64,000 bases of DNA from Paenarthrobacter nitroguajacolicus. Lineage in GTDB: Bacteria; Actinomycetota; Actinomycetes; Actinomycetales; Micrococcaceae. Position 1 is the first letter of the stretch. Every line of letters begins with the position of its first letter. Below, piece after piece: positions 48,850-58,180 of the stretch. The stretch is taken from positions 1 through 64,000 of the forward strand of contig NZ_VNFK01000023.1 of assembly GCF_007786235.1 (NCBI RefSeq), in the 5' to 3' direction. The notes under the pieces are model-generated. The model was not told the origin of the DNA and made no database searches. It saw nothing but the letters and a program-made list of their open reading frames with translations. Made by a program: the position numbers and the translations under genes.

Positions 48850-50541
48850 ATGTACTTGCTGCTCGCCGCCCACCCGGAAGGCGCAGCCATACAGAGGATC
48901 TCCCCCACCGGAAAAGCTACGGCTGACGCACGCGTTGTCACCCGAGGCGAGCTGGCCGGCGTCGTGCGTGAATTCGAAGCCCAGCGGCCCCGCTGGGTGT
49001 GGCATCGTGCCCAGGACTGGTACCCCGAACTGCTCGCGCAAGGCATCGAACTGGAACGCTGCCATGACCTCGCACTGTGCGGAGCCATCCTGGCTCATTC
49101 TGAATTCACGGCGCACACCGACTACGCCAGGCACGCGGTCAAGCTCACCCAGGACGATGACGCATCACCGCCCCGTGCCCTTCAGCCCCCACCGCCGCCG
49201 GCCGATCAAGGTGCCCTCTTCGAGGACATCGCGCCGAAGAATCCCAAAGCAGGGCTGGCTGAGCTCAAAGAGGAGTTCGCGGCCCAGCAACACGCGGTCT
49301 CACAGGCCGCCACGGACCAGCAGCAAAAACAACGCCTTCAATTGCTGCTGGCCGCCGAATCAGCGTGCGCCATCATTGCCGTTGAGATGCAGCATGCTGG
49401 TGTCCCGTGGCGCGAGGAACTGCATCAGCAGATCCTCGCCGAGGTCTTGGGTACCCGGCCACCCCTGGGGCACAGGCCCCCGGCCCTTGAGGTTCTGTGC
49501 GCCGAACTCAGGAGCATCCTCAACTCCCCCAGCCTGAACCCGGACTCGCCCCAAGACCTCATGCGTGCCCTGCACCGCAATGGGATCGAGGTCAAGAGCA
49601 CCCGCCAATGGGAGCTCCAGGAATCCAAACACCCGGCCATCCAGCCACTGCTGGCGTACAAGAAGCTCTCCCGGCTGCACACCGCCAACGGCTGGGCCTG
49701 GCTGGATGCGTGGGTCAGGGACGGGCGGTTCCACCCTGAGTACGTCGTGGGCGGCGTGGTGTCCGGGAGGTGGGCGTCGAGGGGCGGTGGTGCCCTGCAG
49801 ATTCCACGCAACATCCGGGCCGCGGTCCATGCCAATCCGGGCCATAAGCTCATCGTCGCCGACGCCTCCCAACTGGAACCGCGGGTCCTGGTGGCATTGG
49901 CCCAAGACACCAAGATGGCCGAGGCCGCACGGGACAAGGACCTCTACGCAGGCATCGCTGCACAGGGATTCGGTGGCGACCGGGCGAAGGCGAAGATTGC
50001 CCTGCTCGGTGCCATCTACGGCGCTACCACTGGCGAATCGGGCAGGCTCATGCCGCAGCTCACGCGTACCTATCCGCGCGCCGTGGGGTTCGTTGAGCAG
50101 GCAGCCCGCGAGGGCGAGGCCGGGCGAACAGTAACTACGCGCCTCGGTCGAAGCAGCCCGCCTCCGTCAGCTGGCTGGTTGCGCGGCCAGCAATCCACCA
50201 CCGCGGAGGAGCAGCGCCGGGCGGACAACCTGGCCCGCTCACGGGGCCGCTTCACCCGAAACTTCGTGGTCCAGGGCTCGGCAGCTGAGTGGGCAGCCTG
50301 CTGGTTGGCAGAATTACGACGGCGCCTGCGGGCCTTGCGTGCCGAGGGCGCACCGTCCGGGGAACTCGTCTTCTTCCTGCACGACGAAGTGATGGTTCAT
50401 GCGCCTGACGTTGCCGTGGATGCCTGCATCCGTGCCATCGAGGAGGCGGCGACTGCCGCGAAGGAACTGATGTTCGGGAGGATACCGGTGGAGTTTCCGG
50501 TGAGCGTGGCCGTCGTCGATTCCTACGACAAGGCGAAATAG
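48850..50541 (+). CDS. Family-A DNA polymerase with degenerate 3'-5' exonuclease domain
   Basis: This 563-residue protein (MYLLLAAHPEG start; an ATG at 48841 is the alternative) has an N-terminal exonuclease-like domain (about 1-200) and a full polymerase domain. Motif A is VADASQLEPRVLVAL, motif B KAKIALLGAIYGATTG and motif C FFLHDEVMVHAP. It lacks the 5'-3' exonuclease of PolA. Actinobacteria carry such a second PolA-like polymerase, annotated as bifunctional 3'-5' exonuclease/DNA polymerase, of uncertain role, probably repair. The region upstream holds the minisatellite at 48759-48829. Confidence 0.88.
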   Translation: MYLLLAAHPEGAAIQRISPTGKATADARVVTRGELAGVVREFEAQRPRWVWHRAQDWYPELLAQGIELERCHDLALCGAILAHSEFTAHTDYARHAVKLTQDDDASPPRALQPPPPPADQGALFEDIAPKNPKAGLAELKEEFAAQQHAVSQAATDQQQKQRLQLLLAAESACAIIAVEMQHAGVPWREELHQQILAEVLGTRPPLGHRPPALEVLCAELRSILNSPSLNPDSPQDLMRALHRNGIEVKSTRQWELQESKHPAIQPLLAYKKLSRLHTANGWAWLDAWVRDGRFHPEYVVGGVVSGRWASRGGGALQIPRNIRAAVHANPGHKLIVADASQLEPRVLVALAQDTKMAEAARDKDLYAGIAAQGFGGDRAKAKIALLGAIYGATTGESGRLMPQLTRTYPRAVGFVEQAAREGEAGRTVTTRLGRSSPPPSAGWLRGQQSTTAEEQRRADNLARSRGRFTRNFVVQGSAAEWAACWLAELRRRLRALRAEGAPSGELVFFLHDEVMVHAPDVAVDACIRAIEEAATAAKELMFGRIPVEFPVSVAVVDSYDKAK

Positions 50542-50718
50542 CACCAACACGGACGACTATCCAGTCATATCTCGCCATATGAGCCGGAATGAACCTCCTG
50601 TGACGGGTACCGCCCAGTAACTGGTGGTTGATCCGAGGTTCTGGATACTTTCACTATGTGGACGCGGTTCGCCGTTCCATGTCTGTATGCAAGGAAGCAT
50701 CCATAGGGGGAAGAAGCG

Positions 50719-50919
50719 ATGGCTGGCAGGTTTGAAATTCTCAAGGACAACGACGAAGGGTTCCGGTTCCGCCTCACCGCGGCCGATGGCACTGTCGTGG
50801 CCGAATCACCCACGTTCACGCACCTCGAAGGCGTCATTGCCGGCATCAACGCCGTGCGGGAGAACGCTGCCACAGGACTGATCGTGGACCGTTCGGCGAC
50901 GGGCCGTAAGGCCGCCTGA
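50719..50919 (+). CDS. DUF1508 (YegP-like) small protein
   Basis: This 66-residue protein matches the DUF1508 fold (GRFEILKDNDEGFRFRLTA, DGTVVAESPTFTHLEGVIAG). The ATG at 50719 follows GGGGGAAG. Such proteins are small, widely distributed and of unknown function. It stands alone between the polymerase and Nudix genes. Confidence 0.85.
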   Translation: MAGRFEILKDNDEGFRFRLTAADGTVVAESPTFTHLEGVIAGINAVRENAATGLIVDRSATGRKAA

Positions 50920-50952
50920 CAGGGAACGTCCGGGGGCCGGGCCGCGCGGCAC

Positions 50953-51630
50953 CTAGAGGTCGATGTCCCGCAATTTGTCTTGATCCCAGGGGACCGTCCA
51001 TCCCAGCTCGTCGAAGAGACCGCTCAGGACCATGCCGGTGAAGCCCCAGACCAGCACGCCGTTAACAGTGAAGCCCGGGCTGGTGTACGTGCGCCCAAAG
51101 CGCGTGATGGTGGCGGTGACCCGGTTGACAGGATCCAGGAGGTCGCGGACCGGGACCCTGAAGACCTGCGCCGACTCTGCATAGTCCACTACCCGAACAG
51201 GCGACGGCGCATCCCACCACGCCAGCACGGGTGTCACACGGAAATTGCTGCGGATAAGTCCGAGTTCCGGAATCACTCCCAGCACCCGTACACCCTCCGC
51301 GTCCAGGCCGGTTTCTTCCACCGCTTCACGAAGTGCCGCGGCCACCACTGAATCGTCTTCGGGGTCGACGCTGCCACCAGGGAACGCCACCTGCCCTGGA
51401 TGATCGTCCAGGGTGTGGGCCCGCTCAAGGAGGAGAACGTCGAGGTCGGCGGGGGCGATGGGTCGACCCGACTCGGCAGGAACGTTATCAAGCACGCCGA
51501 ACAGCATCAGGACTGCGGCCGGGCGGTTGGTTTCCGGGCTGACTGGAAGCCGCTCCCACAGGGCCGAGTGCTGCTGCTGGCCTGCTTCAAAGCGGCTCAC
51601 CAAGGCGGACAGCTCCTCAAGCGCGGTCAC
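50953..51630 (-). CDS. Nudix hydrolase, CoA pyrophosphatase type
   Basis: This 225-residue Nudix hydrolase has the box GGSVDPEDDSVVAAALREAV EETGLD split over residues about 90-115 (G-x5-E-x7-R-E-x2-E-E-x-G pattern). The preceding LLLERAHTLDDHPGQVAFPGG is the UPF0035-type motif seen in CoA-pyrophosphatases. Cleavage of CoA or related NDP-linked compounds is therefore likely. The GTG at 51630 overlaps the nth stop (GTGA), so the genes are coupled. Confidence 0.9.
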   Translation of the reverse strand: MTALEELSALVSRFEAGQQQHSALWERLPVSPETNRPAAVLMLFGVLDNVPAESGRPIAPADLDVLLLERAHTLDDHPGQVAFPGGSVDPEDDSVVAAALREAVEETGLDAEGVRVLGVIPELGLIRSNFRVTPVLAWWDAPSPVRVVDYAESAQVFRVPVRDLLDPVNRVTATITRFGRTYTSPGFTVNGVLVWGFTGMVLSGLFDELGWTVPWDQDKLRDIDL

Positions 51631-52421
51631 CCGGGCCTCCTTTGCGATTCCATGCGGATCTCTGCGGCCCGGTGCGTCTCCGCCAGGAGTTGCTCAAGCA
51701 AGGCCTCGTTGCCCGGGGCGAGCTCGTATTTCAACAGCTTGGCCGCCTTGACCGGATCCGTCTCGCCATCGCCGTAGCTCGGGCACAGGCTGGCCACCGG
51801 GCAAGCTCCACAAGCGGGCTTCCTGGAGTGGCAGATCCTGCGTCCGTGGAACACTACGCGGTGCGAAAGCATGGTCCAGTCCCTTGGCTCGAAGAGCTCA
51901 GCGACGTCGAACTCGATTTTCACCGGGTCATCGGATGCCGTCCACCCAAAGCGGCGGGCCAATCGTCCGAAGTGGGTGTCCACCGTGATCCCAGGGACAC
52001 CGAAGGCATTTCCCAGGACCACGTTGGCGGTCTTGCGTCCGACGCCGGGCAGCGTGACCAGATCTTCAAGCCGACCCGGGACCTCGCCGTCGAATTCGTC
52101 CACCAGCCGGGTGCTGAGCGCCAACACATTGCGCGCTTTGGCCCTGAAGAAGCCTGTGGGTTGAAGGATCGTCTCCAATTCCGCCGGGTCTGCTTCAGCC
52201 AACGCTTTTGCGTCCGGATAGCGGGCAAACAGGATCTTGGTGACTTGGTTGACCGCCACGTCGGTTGTTTGCGCCGAGAGGACCGTAGCCACCACCAGTT
52301 CAAATGGATTCCTGAAGTCGAGCTCCGCATGCGCATACGGATACTTGTCGGCAAGAACCCTGTTGATCTTGCGTGCCCGTCGTTTGAGTGCGAGCAGCGA
52401 ACCAGCTTCAGCGATGGCCAC
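51627..52421 (-). CDS. nth: Endonuclease III (DNA glycosylase/AP lyase)
   Basis: This 264-residue base-excision-repair enzyme has a helix-hairpin-helix LPGVGRKTANVVLGNAF, the catalytic Asp in TVDTHFGRLARRFG and a Cys4 Fe-S cluster (CHSRKPACGACPVASLC, spacing 6-2-5). The C-terminus is extended by about 40 residues after the cluster. The GTG at 52421 has AGGGA upstream. It follows the membrane-protein gene by 11 bases and is coupled to the Nudix gene. Confidence 0.95.
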   Translation of the reverse strand: MAIAEAGSLLALKRRARKINRVLADKYPYAHAELDFRNPFELVVATVLSAQTTDVAVNQVTKILFARYPDAKALAEADPAELETILQPTGFFRAKARNVLALSTRLVDEFDGEVPGRLEDLVTLPGVGRKTANVVLGNAFGVPGITVDTHFGRLARRFGWTASDDPVKIEFDVAELFEPRDWTMLSHRVVFHGRRICHSRKPACGACPVASLCPSYGDGETDPVKAAKLLKYELAPGNEALLEQLLAETHRAAEIRMESQRRPG

Positions 52422-52432
52422 GGTGTCCCTGC

Positions 52433-53869
52433 CTAGCCGCGTTCGATGTTGCTGAGCTCCCGAAGAACCCCAACCTTGCCGTCGGTGTCCTGGACCAGGA
52501 ATTCATGGCCGCGGTCCTCGAGTGCCAGCACCCAACCGCCGGGTTCAATGGTGAAGGAGGGGAGGCCCGTGTGTTCGTCGTACGCAGTCCGCGGCTGGGC
52601 GACGGCGAACCAGAAGGCCTCATAGGCAGGCGAGTCCGATTCCTCCGGACGGCTTGCGGGGTCCACGGTGGCACCGATGGTGTCGCTCACCTTGCGGGTG
52701 TCGCCCGAGACAATCGGCGTCGCCATGGTGGCAGCCCACGGTTGTTGCGCTGTCGGCTGTTGCGCTGCCGGCTGTTGCGCTGCGGGAGCCTGCGTGGCGT
52801 GCTGCGTGGTGGCAGTCTCAGGAGCCGTAGCCGGGGCCTTCGCAGAGTGGTCCTTTGCGTCCGATTCGCTGGTTGGTTCCTCACGCTGAGGCGTGGGGGT
52901 CGCGGGCGAGGCACCGGCCCTGGAAGGGGCAGCAGCTGCAGGTACAGACTCCCCCGCTGCCTTCGCGTCTGCTGAATGCACGACGGCGGGTGCTTCCGGT
53001 CCCGTCGACGGCCAAGTTCCAGGGGTGCCACTGTCGGGGGTGCCAGTTCCAGGGGTGCCGGTTCCATAGGTGGCTGGCGGCGCGAAGGGGCTCGGCCCGG
53101 CGGGTGTGCCCCCGCCCGGGGCGTTGGAGGAAGCAGGGACGGCCGCCGCAGCGGGTGGCTGGTATCTGGGCGTCGAACCAGACGTGCTGCCGCCCGTCGG
53201 TTTGGGAGCTTTGGGGGCTTTGGGAGCAGCCGGTTTGCGGCTGGGTACTGCTGCTTCGCGGGCAACAACGTGGGCCGGCGTTTCAGCACGCCCCTTGAAG
53301 TCGGCTGAGAGCCACGGCAGATGCGGCGCCAGGACCGTGGCGGCCAGCAGGCCTACTGAACCCACCAGGCCCAGCAGAACGCTGCCGTTGAACGAGTTGG
53401 CAATGGTGAGGAAGAACAGTGGGAAAGCGAAGGAAGCCGTGACGGACGCGAACTGGTCAACGGACAGTGACCCGATGCGGACGATGGTGCCAGGCTGCAA
53501 TCTGCGGGCGACGAAGAGCACCACCACCACCAACGGGAGGATGATGCCCAGCAACAGGAAAAACAGGTTTCCAAGGTTCCAGAGGTTGTAGCGCGCTCCG
53601 AACATGGGGAGCAGGGACGCGACGAACATCAGGAGCGTGGAGCCGAAGACAGTAAGGTCCCGGATAGTGAATGGCCCGGCTACGGTGTCGTACTTGGCAA
53701 TACCGTTCCTGGCCGTGTCACCGGTAACCGATCCATTCTTGGCGGGGGGTGCGATGTTTTCCGGCGCAGGATTCCCAGCAGCGTTGCCGCCAGGAGCGGC
53801 GGCCGTTCCAGCCGTGGTGTCCGGTCCCGTCGGTTGTGAGTCGTGCGGGCCTGGGCTCAGCTGGTTCAT
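52433..53869 (-). CDS. Membrane protein with Ala/Pro-rich cytoplasmic tail, unknown function
   Basis: The protein has 478 residues. Residues 1-65 are polar and Pro/Gly-rich. About 65-195 hold four helices (VFGSTLLMFVASLLPMFG, LGNLFFLLLGIILPLVVVVLF, FAFPLFFLTI, LLGLVGSVGLLAATVLA). Residues about 200-400 are low-complexity Ala/Pro with repeated GTGTPGTGTP and AAQQPAAQQPTAQQP. The last 80 residues form a folded-looking domain (FWFAVAQPRTAYDEHTG, FTIEPGGWVLALEDRGHEFLVQ). I do not recognise the family. It is cotranscribed with nth and the Nudix gene, which gives no strong hint. Confidence 0.8.
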   Translation of the reverse strand: MNQLSPGPHDSQPTGPDTTAGTAAAPGGNAAGNPAPENIAPPAKNGSVTGDTARNGIAKYDTVAGPFTIRDLTVFGSTLLMFVASLLPMFGARYNLWNLGNLFFLLLGIILPLVVVVLFVARRLQPGTIVRIGSLSVDQFASVTASFAFPLFFLTIANSFNGSVLLGLVGSVGLLAATVLAPHLPWLSADFKGRAETPAHVVAREAAVPSRKPAAPKAPKAPKPTGGSTSGSTPRYQPPAAAAVPASSNAPGGGTPAGPSPFAPPATYGTGTPGTGTPDSGTPGTWPSTGPEAPAVVHSADAKAAGESVPAAAAPSRAGASPATPTPQREEPTSESDAKDHSAKAPATAPETATTQHATQAPAAQQPAAQQPTAQQPWAATMATPIVSGDTRKVSDTIGATVDPASRPEESDSPAYEAFWFAVAQPRTAYDEHTGLPSFTIEPGGWVLALEDRGHEFLVQDTDGKVGVLRELSNIERG

Positions 53870-54343
53870 CTATTTCTCCTTCGTACGGCGGCGCCTTGGA
53901 CAGTCCGGCCCGGTGATGTCCGCGGGATTCCGCGGCCAAACCGGACACGCCAGAAGATGCGTCCCAAGACTTCTTCAGCCTATGCCACCCCACTGACAGG
54001 GTTCTAGCTGAAAACGGTCATCCAGCTTCGCCCACAGCAAACTCCAAGGTCGCTTACAGGAAGCGCCCACGGGCATCAGCGCGAACAGCGGTGCAGCACG
54101 TGCCGCCGTCGTCGTCATGTAAACGGTTCCCCAGCGCACCAGCCGCCATTCGGCGCTAAAACTGCGCCGCTCGCTGCCGCATTTGTGACCACGCACACGT
54201 AGGACCTCTCGAAGCGATAGTGTTGATGGCGGACAGCACTCTGCGGACCTTCGGCTGGTCCCGCTCGACGCTCGAAGACGGCTCGAGGGTGGACCTGATG
54301 GCAGGATCCGCGCAGCAAAGATCGATGAATGATGAGGTTCACC
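53870..54343. other. Intergenic region upstream of acs
   Basis: This 474-base gap separates the minus-strand membrane protein from acs. A few short frames exist but none has GC-rich third positions, a good RBS and a recognisable product. No clear hairpin or operator was seen. It probably holds promoters for both directions. Confidence 0.5.
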
Positions 54344-56389
54344 ATGTCCCAGGACACCACCGGATCCACGGCCACCGCTGCAGCTTCAACGGCTCACAAC
54401 GGACAGGCCCCGCACGTAGAGGCCCTTGAAAACCTCCTGCACGAGAACCGCAAGTTCGCTCCATCGGCAGACTTCGCCGCGAACTCGGTAACAAGCGCTG
54501 ACGCCTATGGAGAAGCTGAGGCGGACCGCCCCGCGTTCTGGGCCAAGCAGGCGCGGGAGCTGCTGACCTGGGACAAGGACTTTACGGAAGCCTTGGATTG
54601 GTCCAACCCGCCGTTTGCCAAGTGGTTCGTCGGCGGCGAGGTCAACGCGGCGTACAACGCGCTGGACCGGCACGTGGAGAACGGCTTGGGCGACCGCGTT
54701 GCCATCTACTTTGAAGGCGAACCCGGGGACACCCGCACCTACACCTATGCACAGCTGACCGAAGAGGTGAAGAAGGCCGCCAACGCCTTCGAGTCCCTCG
54801 GCGTGGCCAAGGGCGACCGCGTGGCCGTCTACCTGCCCATGATCCCTGAGGCCGTCATCACGCTCCTTGCTTGCGCCAGGATCGGGGCCGTGCACTCGGT
54901 GGTGTTCGGTGGTTTCTCCGCGGATGCCCTTCGTTCCCGCATCGAGGACGCCGAAGCCAAGCTCGTGGTCACCGCCGATGGCACGTACCGCCGCGGCAAG
55001 CCCTCCGCCCTGAAGCCGGCCGTTGACGAAGCCCTCTCCAAGCCCGGTCATACGGTCCAGAACGTCGTGGTGGTCAAGCGCAACGGCGAGGACGTCAACT
55101 GGGTGGAAGGCCGCGACCTCTGGTGGTCCGACACCGTCGACAAGGCATCCAACGAGCACACCGCCGTCGGGCATGACTCCGAGCACCCGCTGTTCATCCT
55201 CTACACCTCAGGCACCACCGGCAAGCCCAAGGGCATCCTGCACACCACCGGCGGCTACCTCACCCAGGGCGCCTACACCCACAAGGCCGTGTTCGACCTC
55301 CACCCGGAAACGGACGTGTACTGGTGCACCGCCGACGTCGGATGGGTCACCGGCCACTCCTACGTCACCTACGCACCGCTCATCAACGGCGCCACCCAGG
55401 TCATGTACGAAGGCACCCCGGACTCCCCGCACCAGGGCCGCTGGTGGGAAATCGTGGAAAAGTACAAGGTCTCCATCCTCTACACCGCCCCCACCGCGAT
55501 CCGGACGTTCATGAAGTGGGGCCGGGACATCCCGGACAAGTACGACCTCTCCTCCATCCGCGTCCTCGGCTCCGTGGGCGAATCCATCAACCCCGAAGCA
55601 TGGATGTGGTACCGGGACGTCATCGGCGGCAACGCCGGCAAGAATGGCGAGAAGAAGGACAACCCCGCACCGATCGTTGACACCTGGTGGCAGACCGAAA
55701 CCGGTGCGCAGATGATCGCCCCGCTGCCCGGCGTGACCGCCACCAAGCCCGGCTCGGCCCAGGTCCCGCTGCCCGGCATCGCCGTGGACGTGGTGGACGA
55801 AAACGGCCAGTCCGTGGCCAACGGCGAAGGCGGCTACCTGGTGGTCCGCGAACCGTGGCCCTCCATGCTGCGCGGCATTTGGGGCGACCCGGAACGGTTC
55901 AAGGACACCTACTGGTCCCGCTTCGAGGCCATGTACTTCGCCGGCGACGGCGCCAAAAAGGACGAAGACGGCGACGTCTGGCTCCTGGGCCGCGTGGACG
56001 ACGTCATGAACGTCTCCGGCCACCGCCTCTCCACCACCGAAATCGAATCCGCCCTCGTCAGCCACCCGTCCGTCGCCGAAGCAGCCGTCGTAGGCGCCGC
56101 TGACGAAACCACCGGCCAGGCCGTCGTCGCGTTCGTCATCCTCCGCGGTGACGCCGTGAACAACGGCGACGAAACCGTCCTGGCACTGCGGAACCACGTG
56201 GGCAAGGAAATCGGCCCCATCGCCAAGCCCAAGCAGTTGTTGATCGTCCCGGAACTGCCCAAGACCCGCTCCGGCAAGATCGTCCGCCGCCTCCTCAAAG
56301 ACATCGCAGAAGGCCGCGACACCGGCGATGCCACCACACTGGCCGACCCCGGCATCATGACCCAGATCGCCGAATCGCTCCGTAAGTAG
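54344..56389 (+). CDS. acs: Acetyl-CoA synthetase (AMP-forming)
   Basis: This 681-residue enzyme activates acetate in two steps (acetyl-AMP, then acetyl-CoA). It has an N-terminal [16 protein letters not shown] block, the P-loop [20 protein letters not shown], the [10 protein letters not shown] motif and the [16 protein letters not shown] hinge. The regulatory Lys lies in [17 protein letters not shown]. Acetylation of that Lys normally inactivates the enzyme, and an AcuC-like deacetylase is encoded at 25829-27055. The ATG at 54344 follows GAGGT; an in-frame ATG at 54329 has no RBS. A hairpin follows at 56396-56439. Confidence 0.97.
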   Translation: MSQDTTGSTATAAASTAHNGQAPHVEALENLLHENRKFAPSADFAANSVTSADAYGEAEADRPAFWAKQARELLTWDKDFTEALDWSNPPFAKWFVGGEVNAAYNALDRHVENGLGDRVAIYFEGEPGDTRTYTYAQLTEEVKKAANAFESLGVAKGDRVAVYLPMIPEAVITLLACARIGAVHSVVFGGFSADALRSRIEDAEAKLVVTADGTYRRGKPSALKPAVDEALSKPGHTVQNVVVVKRNGEDVNWVEGRDLWWSDTVDKASNEHTAVGHDSEHPLFILYTSGTTGKPKGILHTTGGYLTQGAYTHKAVFDLHPETDVYWCTADVGWVTGHSYVTYAPLINGATQVMYEGTPDSPHQGRWWEIVEKYKVSILYTAPTAIRTFMKWGRDIPDKYDLSSIRVLGSVGESINPEAWMWYRDVIGGNAGKNGEKKDNPAPIVDTWWQTETGAQMIAPLPGVTATKPGSAQVPLPGIAVDVVDENGQSVANGEGGYLVVREPWPSMLRGIWGDPERFKDTYWSRFEAMYFAGDGAKKDEDGDVWLLGRVDDVMNVSGHRLSTTEIESALVSHPSVAEAAVVGAADETTGQAVVAFVILRGDAVNNGDETVLALRNHVGKEIGPIAKPKQLLIVPELPKTRSGKIVRRLLKDIAEGRDTGDATTLADPGIMTQIAESLRK

Positions 56390-56395
56390 GCAATT

Positions 56396-56439
56396 CACGA
56401 CGGCGCCGCCCACCTCCCGGGGTGAGCGGCGCCGTCGTG
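56396..56439. terminator. Hairpin after acs
   Basis: CACGACGGCGCCGC (56396-56409) pairs with GCGGCGCCGTCGTG (56426-56439) around a 16-base loop. It starts 7 bases after the acs stop. It is a good candidate terminator, although no T-run follows. Confidence 0.7.
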
Positions 56440-56554
56440 CGTTCAGCCACTTGGGCGATGCCGCCGCGTCTGCCTTCCGCGCTGCGGGAGCCACGCGTCC
56501 TAGACTGGACCCAGACTCAGCCCCACGTTTGACGAGGTTCCCAGAAAGGCCCTG

Positions 56555-57343
56555 ATGCTTCAGGCAGCACGCCACTCCGCCATCATCGATGCCGTCCAGC
56601 GCGAACGCGTCGTACGGGTCTCGGACCTCGCGCAACTGCTGGGCGTCTCCCCCATGACCGTGCGCCGCGATATCGAAGCGCTCGAGGAAACCGGACGTGT
56701 GGAGCGCATCCACGGCGGCGCCAAGCTGCCCGGCGATGCAAGCACCCATGAACCCGGCTTCGAACTCAAGTCCACGCAGCTCACGGACGAAAAGCACGCG
56801 ATCGCCGTCGAAGCAGCCACGATGGTCCAGGAAGGCATGGCGATCGGGCTCAGCGCCGGCACCACCACGTGGGCCTTGGCCAAGGAACTCGTCAACGGGC
56901 CGCGCATCACCGTGGTGACCAACTCGGTGCGGATCGCGGACCTGTTCCACCACGGCGCTTCATCGGGGCCGGCCCGCTTCGGCTCCACCGTGATCCTGAT
57001 CGGCGGCGAGCGCACGCCGTCGGATGCGTTGGTGGGTCCCATTGCAACAGCTTCCCTCAAGCAGCTCCACCTGGACGTCCTCTTCCTGGGTGTTCACGGC
57101 ATGGACGCGCAGGCTGGTTTCACCACGCCCAACCTGCTCGAAGCCGAGACCGACCGCGCTTTCATGGCATCTGCGCGGAGCACCGTAGTCCTTGCCGATC
57201 ACAGCAAGTGGGGCGTGGTGGGCATTGCCTCGATCGCGCAGTTGGAAGAGGCCGACGAGCTCATCACTGATTCGCTCCTTGGCGACGATGCGCGCCGGGT
57301 GCTGGCCGAGAACGTAGCAAGGCTGAGGATCGCAGGGGCGTAA
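56555..57343 (+). CDS. DeoR-family transcriptional regulator
   Basis: This 262-residue regulator has an N-terminal HTH (RVSDLAQLLGVSPMTVRRDIEALEETG), the family GRVERIHGGA motif and a C-terminal phosphosugar-binding DeoRC domain. That domain shows GLSAGTTTWALAKEL, VVTNSVRIA and DALVGPIATASLKQL blocks. DeoR regulators usually respond to sugar phosphates. The ATG at 56555 follows AAAGG. The next gene (57431) is an ABC ATPase, so control of that export system is possible but unproven. Confidence 0.92.
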   Translation: MLQAARHSAIIDAVQRERVVRVSDLAQLLGVSPMTVRRDIEALEETGRVERIHGGAKLPGDASTHEPGFELKSTQLTDEKHAIAVEAATMVQEGMAIGLSAGTTTWALAKELVNGPRITVVTNSVRIADLFHHGASSGPARFGSTVILIGGERTPSDALVGPIATASLKQLHLDVLFLGVHGMDAQAGFTTPNLLEAETDRAFMASARSTVVLADHSKWGVVGIASIAQLEEADELITDSLLGDDARRVLAENVARLRIAGA

Positions 57344-57430
57344 CTTCTCATACCTTGGGTGGACCCCGGCTCGCGGAGTTCAGCCGGTAGACGGACGCTG
57401 CGGCGTGGGCTCATTGGCGATGCTGGTCTT

Positions 57431-58180
57431 ATGAACGCCATCCTCCACGCTCAGCAACTCACAAAGCACTACCCCGGCAGCATCGCCCTGGACCACGTCG
57501 ACTTCATTGCGAACGCCGGTGAATCCATTGCGATCATCGGGCCGTCAGGTTCCGGCAAGACCACCCTTCTGCATTGCCTCGCCGGGATTTTGAGGCCCGA
57601 CGCCGGCACCATCACCCTCAGCACTCCCACGGCGCCTTTGCGTTTGGACACCTTGGGCGACGCTGCGCTGTCCCGCCTGCGCCGCGAGGAGTTCGGTTTC
57701 GTCTTCCAGCAGGGCATGCTCCTGCCGGAGCTGACGGCCGTGGAGAACGTGGCCTTGGCGCTCATGCTGAACGGCACCGATCGCGCTACGTCCGAGTCCC
57801 GCGCAGCCGAGTGGCTGGGGGCCCTGGGCCTGGCGGGTATGGAACAGCGCAGGCTGGGCGAGCTCTCCGGCGGGCAGGTCCAGCGTGTTGCCATTGCCCG
57901 CGCCCAGGTCACCGGCGCCAGGGTTGTGTTTGCCGATGAGCCTACGGGCGCCTTGGATTCGGCAACGTCCAACGAAGTGTTGGATGTGCTGCTTCGCTCC
58001 GTTGCAGCCAACGGGCGCACCTTGCTGGTGGTGACGCACGACCCCAATGTGGCTGCCCGATGCCAGCGTGTGGTGGAGCTGCGTGATGGTCGGATCGTGG
58101 CCGACAGCGGCAGCGCGGTTGCCGCTCCCGCCCAGCCAGCTCCTGCAACCACCAGCTTCAAGGGTGCCTTCAATGTCTAG
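57431..58180 (+). CDS. ABC transporter ATP-binding protein, LolD/MacB-like
   Basis: This 249-residue ATPase of a FtsX-type ABC system has Walker A IGPSGSGKTTLLHCL, the signature LSGGQVQRVAIARA, Walker B VVFADEPTGALD and the His switch in LVVTHDPNV. The ATG at 57431 has no clear RBS. A frame open from 57359 includes unrelated sequence. It overlaps its permease gene by 8 bases, so the pair is one operon. MacB/LolD-type systems export peptides, antibiotics or lipoproteins. Confidence 0.92.
   Translation: MNAILHAQQLTKHYPGSIALDHVDFIANAGESIAIIGPSGSGKTTLLHCLAGILRPDAGTITLSTPTAPLRLDTLGDAALSRLRREEFGFVFQQGMLLPELTAVENVALALMLNGTDRATSESRAAEWLGALGLAGMEQRRLGELSGGQVQRVAIARAQVTGARVVFADEPTGALDSATSNEVLDVLLRSVAANGRTLLVVTHDPNVAARCQRVVELRDGRIVADSGSAVAAPAQPAPATTSFKGAFNV

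Noticed and set aside
55208-56953. A long minus-strand frame antisense to acs
   Set aside because: acs is certain; the frame is a shadow of its codon use.
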